This document shows, in pieces, positions 61,245 to 64,000 of a stretch of 64,000 bases of DNA. The first letter of the stretch is position 1. Every line of letters starts with the position of its first letter. Position numbers and translations under genes: made by a program. The stretch is from the NCBI GenBank assembly GCA_964589785.1, contig CAZPUQ010000008.1, positions 1 through 64,000 on the forward strand, written 5' to 3'. A model generated the notes under the pieces. That model saw nothing but the letters and a program-made list of their open reading frames with translations, did no database searches and was not told the DNA's origin. The stretch comes from JAGVSR01 sp964589785. GTDB lineage: Bacteria > Pseudomonadota > Alphaproteobacteria > Rhizobiales > Hyphomicrobiaceae.

Positions 61245-62789
61245 TCACGCGGGGCGGACGGTCCGCTCCACGAGCCGCTTGTCGCGGCGGCGCTGGACGG
61301 ACGAAGGGATGCGCATCGCCTCGCGATATTTGGCGACGGTCCGGCGGGCAATGTCCACGCCGTCGGTCTTCAGTTTCTCGACGATCATGTCGTCGGACAG
61401 GATCGCGCTGGCGAGTTCGGCCTCGATCAACTGCCGGATGCGGTGGCGCACCGCCTCGGACGAATGGGCCTCGCCTTCGCCGTCCGCCGCCGCGATGGCC
61501 GAGGTGAAGAAGTACTTGAGCTCGAAGATGCCGCGCGGCGTGGCGATGTACTTGTTGGACGTCACGCGCGAGACCGTCGACTCGTGCATCGAGATGGCAT
61601 CCGCCACCGTCTTCAGGTTCATGGGCCGCAGGTACTGCACGCCATGCGTGAAGAAGGCATCCTGCTGCCGCACGATCTCCTCGGCGACGCGCAAGATCGT
61701 GCGGGCGCGCTGGTCGAGGCTCTTCACCAGCCAGTTGGCCGTCTGCAGGCACTCCAGCAGATAGCCCTTGTCCTTCTCGTTGCGCGCCGTCTTGGAAACC
61801 TTCGCATAGTACAGGCGGTTGACGAGCACACGCGGCAGCGTGTCGGCGTTGAGCTCGATCAGCCAGCTCCCGTCGCTTCCGGCCCGAACGAGGATGTCCG
61901 GCACGACGGGCTGGACCTGCACCGAGCCGAACTTCAGCCCCGGCTTGGGATTGAGGCGCCGGATCTCCGAGATCATCTCCGCCAGCTCGTCCGCATCGGC
62001 GCCGACGGCCCTGCGCAGGCCGGTGAGATTGTGCGCGGCGACGAGCGGCAGGTTGTCGAGGAGCGCTGCGATCTGCGGATCGTAGCGGTTCTGGTCCTTG
62101 AGCTGCAGGGCCAGGCATTCCGCCAGCGAGCGTGCGCACACCCCGGCCGGATCGAAGCCCTGCAGGACCTTGAGCACGCGCTCCACCATGCCGGGGGGCG
62201 CGGCAAGCTTCGCCGAAATGTCGGCGAGATCAGCGTGCAGGTAGCCTGCCTCGTCGACGGTATCGATGAGATACTGCGCCACGAGCCGCTCGGCCGGATC
62301 GGCAATGGCAAGTGCCACCTGCTCGGAGAGATGCTCGCGCAACGTCCGGTCCGCGGTTGCAAAGGATTCCAGATTGGCGTCCGCCTCGTCGAACGACGAG
62401 CCGCGCTGCCTCGCCTCCGACCATTGCGCGCCGCCGAGGTCGGGCCCCGCGTCGGCGGGCGCCGCATCGGGATAGACGTTTTCGTACTCGGTATCGAACG
62501 TCTCGGCCGCATCCGCGCCCGCGGGCTTTTCCAGATCGAGCCAGTCGTCGCCGTCCTGGGCTTCGGCCGTCTCCGGGACTGGGGCCTCCGCCGCCTCGTG
62601 GTCCGTCGGCAAGGCCACCTCGGCGGCGGCCTCATCGAGCTCCAGAAGCGGATTGCGCTCGATCTCCGTTTCGATGAACTGGCTGAGCTCGAGATTGGAA
62701 AACTGAAGCAGGCGAATGGCTTGCTGCAGCTGGGGAGTCATCACCAGCTGCTGGCCCTGCCGCATCTCCAGTTTGGTCGAGATCGCCAT
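61245..62789 (-). CDS. rpoN: RNA polymerase sigma-54 factor RpoN
   Basis: Alternative sigma factor dependent on enhancer-binding ATPases. 514 residues from the ATG at 62789. Region I starts LEMRQGQQLVMTPQLQQAIR; the acidic region II (about 50-120) is long. The core-binding domain has GVCARSLAECLALQLKDQNR, and near the C-terminus lie the helix-turn-helix MHESTVSRVTSNKYIATPRG and the RpoN box ARRTVAKYREAMRIPSS. A TTG overlapping the lptB stop at 62837 would add 16 residues; the ATG gives the family-typical N-terminus. Part of lptA-lptB-rpoN. Confidence 0.94.
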   Translation of the reverse strand: MAISTKLEMRQGQQLVMTPQLQQAIRLLQFSNLELSQFIETEIERNPLLELDEAAAEVALPTDHEAAEAPVPETAEAQDGDDWLDLEKPAGADAAETFDTEYENVYPDAAPADAGPDLGGAQWSEARQRGSSFDEADANLESFATADRTLREHLSEQVALAIADPAERLVAQYLIDTVDEAGYLHADLADISAKLAAPPGMVERVLKVLQGFDPAGVCARSLAECLALQLKDQNRYDPQIAALLDNLPLVAAHNLTGLRRAVGADADELAEMISEIRRLNPKPGLKFGSVQVQPVVPDILVRAGSDGSWLIELNADTLPRVLVNRLYYAKVSKTARNEKDKGYLLECLQTANWLVKSLDQRARTILRVAEEIVRQQDAFFTHGVQYLRPMNLKTVADAISMHESTVSRVTSNKYIATPRGIFELKYFFTSAIAAADGEGEAHSSEAVRHRIRQLIEAELASAILSDDMIVEKLKTDGVDIARRTVAKYREAMRIPSSVQRRRDKRLVERTVRPA

Positions 62790-62833
62790 GATTTCACAGG
62801 CACCGCATCCACAACGAGCGCTGCGATCCTTAA

Positions 62834-63715
62834 TCAACCCCCGTTAACGAACATATCTCCGAGATAGACTTTACGGACGTCTTCATTGGCTATGATTTCA
62901 GACGGCTTACCATGTGTCAGAACCTGACCATCGTAGATGATGTAGGCCCTGTCGATAAGGCTCAGCGTCTCGCGCACGTTATGGTCGGTGATCAGCACCC
63001 CGATGCCCCTGTCGGTGAGATGCCGAACCAACTCCTGGATGTCCCCGACGGCGATCGGATCGATGCCGGCGAACGGCTCATCGAGCAGGATGAACGAGGG
63101 CCGCGACGCCAGCGCCCGGGCGATCTCGCAGCGCCGGCGCTCGCCGCCCGAGAGCGCAATCGAGGGCGACTTGCGCAGCCGCGTGATGCGGAACTCCTCG
63201 AGCAGGCTGTCGAGCTGCTCCTTGCGCAACCGCTTGTCGGGCTCAACGAGCTCGAGCACGGCCATGATGTTCTGCTCGACGGTGAGGCCGCGGAAGATGG
63301 ACGCCTCCTGCGGCAGATAGCCGATGCCGAGGCGGGCACGGCGGTACATGGGAAGACGCGTCACGTCGCGGCCGTCGATCGTGATGCGGCCGCTGTCGGC
63401 GGGAACGAGGCCGGTGATCATGTAGAAGACCGTGGTCTTGCCGGCACCGTTCGGCCCGAGCAGCCCGACCGATTCCCCGCGCCCGACGGCAAGGCTGACG
63501 CCCTTGACGACCTGCCGCTTGCGATAGGCCTTCTTCACGTCGACGACGGTGAGCCACCCTTCGCCGCCGATCGATGGATCGACCGTGTCGATCTCCGTCT
63601 CGCGGACGTGCGCGTGGTGATGCCCATCCGAAAAGCCGATCTCACCCGCGCCCTTGGGGCGTCCGCCGCGCGACAGCGGCCGGAAGAGGTTTGACAGGGA
63701 CAGCTTCACGCGCAT
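62834..63715 (-). CDS. lptB: LPS export ABC transporter ATP-binding protein LptB, N-terminally extended
   Basis: ATPase of the LptBFG complex that extracts lipopolysaccharide from the inner membrane. 293 residues. Walker A is GLLGPNGAGKTTVFYM, signature LSGGERRRCEIARAL, Walker B SFILLDEPFAGIDPIAV and switch His in LITDHNVRETL. About 50 residues precede the conserved start (LTVVDVKKAYRKRQVV), including a His-rich piece (DGHHHAHVRETE). The ATG at 63715 has AGGA close upstream, and 21 bases separate it from the lptA stop. Confidence 0.93.
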   Translation of the reverse strand: MRVKLSLSNLFRPLSRGGRPKGAGEIGFSDGHHHAHVRETEIDTVDPSIGGEGWLTVVDVKKAYRKRQVVKGVSLAVGRGESVGLLGPNGAGKTTVFYMITGLVPADSGRITIDGRDVTRLPMYRRARLGIGYLPQEASIFRGLTVEQNIMAVLELVEPDKRLRKEQLDSLLEEFRITRLRKSPSIALSGGERRRCEIARALASRPSFILLDEPFAGIDPIAVGDIQELVRHLTDRGIGVLITDHNVRETLSLIDRAYIIYDGQVLTHGKPSEIIANEDVRKVYLGDMFVNGG

Positions 63716-63736
63716 CGATCCTGGCTGGCCGGCGGC

Positions 63737-64000
63737 TCAAGGAGCAGGTGCGGGCGGGAGCGTTTGCGAGCTCCAGCCCGACGTGCCGGGACCGGTCGCT
63801 TTCTTCGATGCCCCGCCGCCTTGCGCCTTCCTCAGTTCATCGGGGAAGAAGATAGCGCTCGGCCGCCCCCCGGTCGAGCGGCCCCCCGCCTCCGTGGACC
63901 AACCGCCGCCGGCCGGCCTCTCCACGGTCTTCATCGTCGATGTGTCGATCGTCGCCTTGCCGGTCCGCACGTCGATGACGAGCCGCTTGCCGCGCACGAC
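63737..64000 (-). CDS. lptA: LptA-type periplasmic LPS-transport protein (C-terminal part only)
   Basis: Only the last 87 codons are in the window; the gene enters from beyond base 64000. The OstA-like end VVRGKRLVIDVRTGKATID is followed by a low-complexity Gly/Ser/Pro tail ending LPPAPAP. The tail also has ERPAGGGWSTEAGG. Position directly before lptB supports LptA. Start and N-terminus are outside the window. Confidence 0.8.
   Translation of the reverse strand, partial: VVRGKRLVIDVRTGKATIDTSTMKTVERPAGGGWSTEAGGRSTGGRPSAIFFPDELRKAQGGGASKKATGPGTSGWSSQTLPPAPAP

Overview
This is a high-GC stretch (about two thirds G+C by eye) of what reads as a chromosomal backbone from an alphaproteobacterium, most likely of the Hyphomicrobiales (Rhizobiales). 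Pointers are the Tad/Cpa pilus genes, a ccoNOQP-ccoGHIS high-affinity oxidase cluster next to an anaerobic hemN behind one Fnr/FixK-type box, a SAM-II riboswitch on metZ, the hemC-hemD-Mic60-hemY block, and lptA-lptB-rpoN. I see no insertion sequence, prophage, integrase or CRISPR array. Genus-level assignment is not possible from the sequence alone.

Layout. 1-3005 (minus): cpaA-cpaB-cpaC of a Tad pilus locus, with cpaC cut by the window edge. 3121-8957: dCTP deaminase facing a SAM-II riboswitch-terminator-metZ unit, then apaG, argE and a YiiX-like cysteine hydrolase. 8936-19208 (minus): selO, a SafE-like membrane protein and the complete cbb3 oxidase set (ccoS, I, H, G, P, Q, O, N). 19304-19317: Fnr/FixK box midway between ccoN and a hemerythrin-hemN pair. 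21478-34618: housekeeping genes (hydroxyacid dehydrogenase, gluQ, a DUF1287 protein, rsmI, yraN, pal, gshB, comM/yifB, mipA, an alcohol dehydrogenase, argG). 34890-40669: several unrecognised proteins, rlmN with two small related membrane proteins, a lone pqqC with its own Fnr-type box, tRNA-Thr and a Nudix protein. 40697-49306: tsaD-gpsA-sulfotransferase facing hemC-hemD-mitofilin-hemY. 49455-60246: a HigA-like regulator, an SDR, manC/algA, infC (probable AUC start), a glycosyltransferase, a hydrolase, a GST-queG-epimerase unit and uppP. 60262-64000 (minus): ptsN, a 518-base gene-free gap, rpoN, lptB and partial lptA.

How it works together. The cco, hemerythrin and hemN genes form a low-oxygen respiration unit: an oxidase with its copper and haem maturation factors plus oxygen-independent haem synthesis, apparently under one palindromic site. 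Methionine synthesis (metZ) is wired to S-adenosylmethionine. Cell-envelope functions cluster at the right end (lptA/B, uppP, manC, GT4). The observations most worth following are the pqqC gene behind a low-oxygen box, the two-domain sulfotransferase, the AUC start of infC, the hpf-less rpoN-ptsN gap with a promoter and hairpins, and a phasin-like gene with a palindromic operator.
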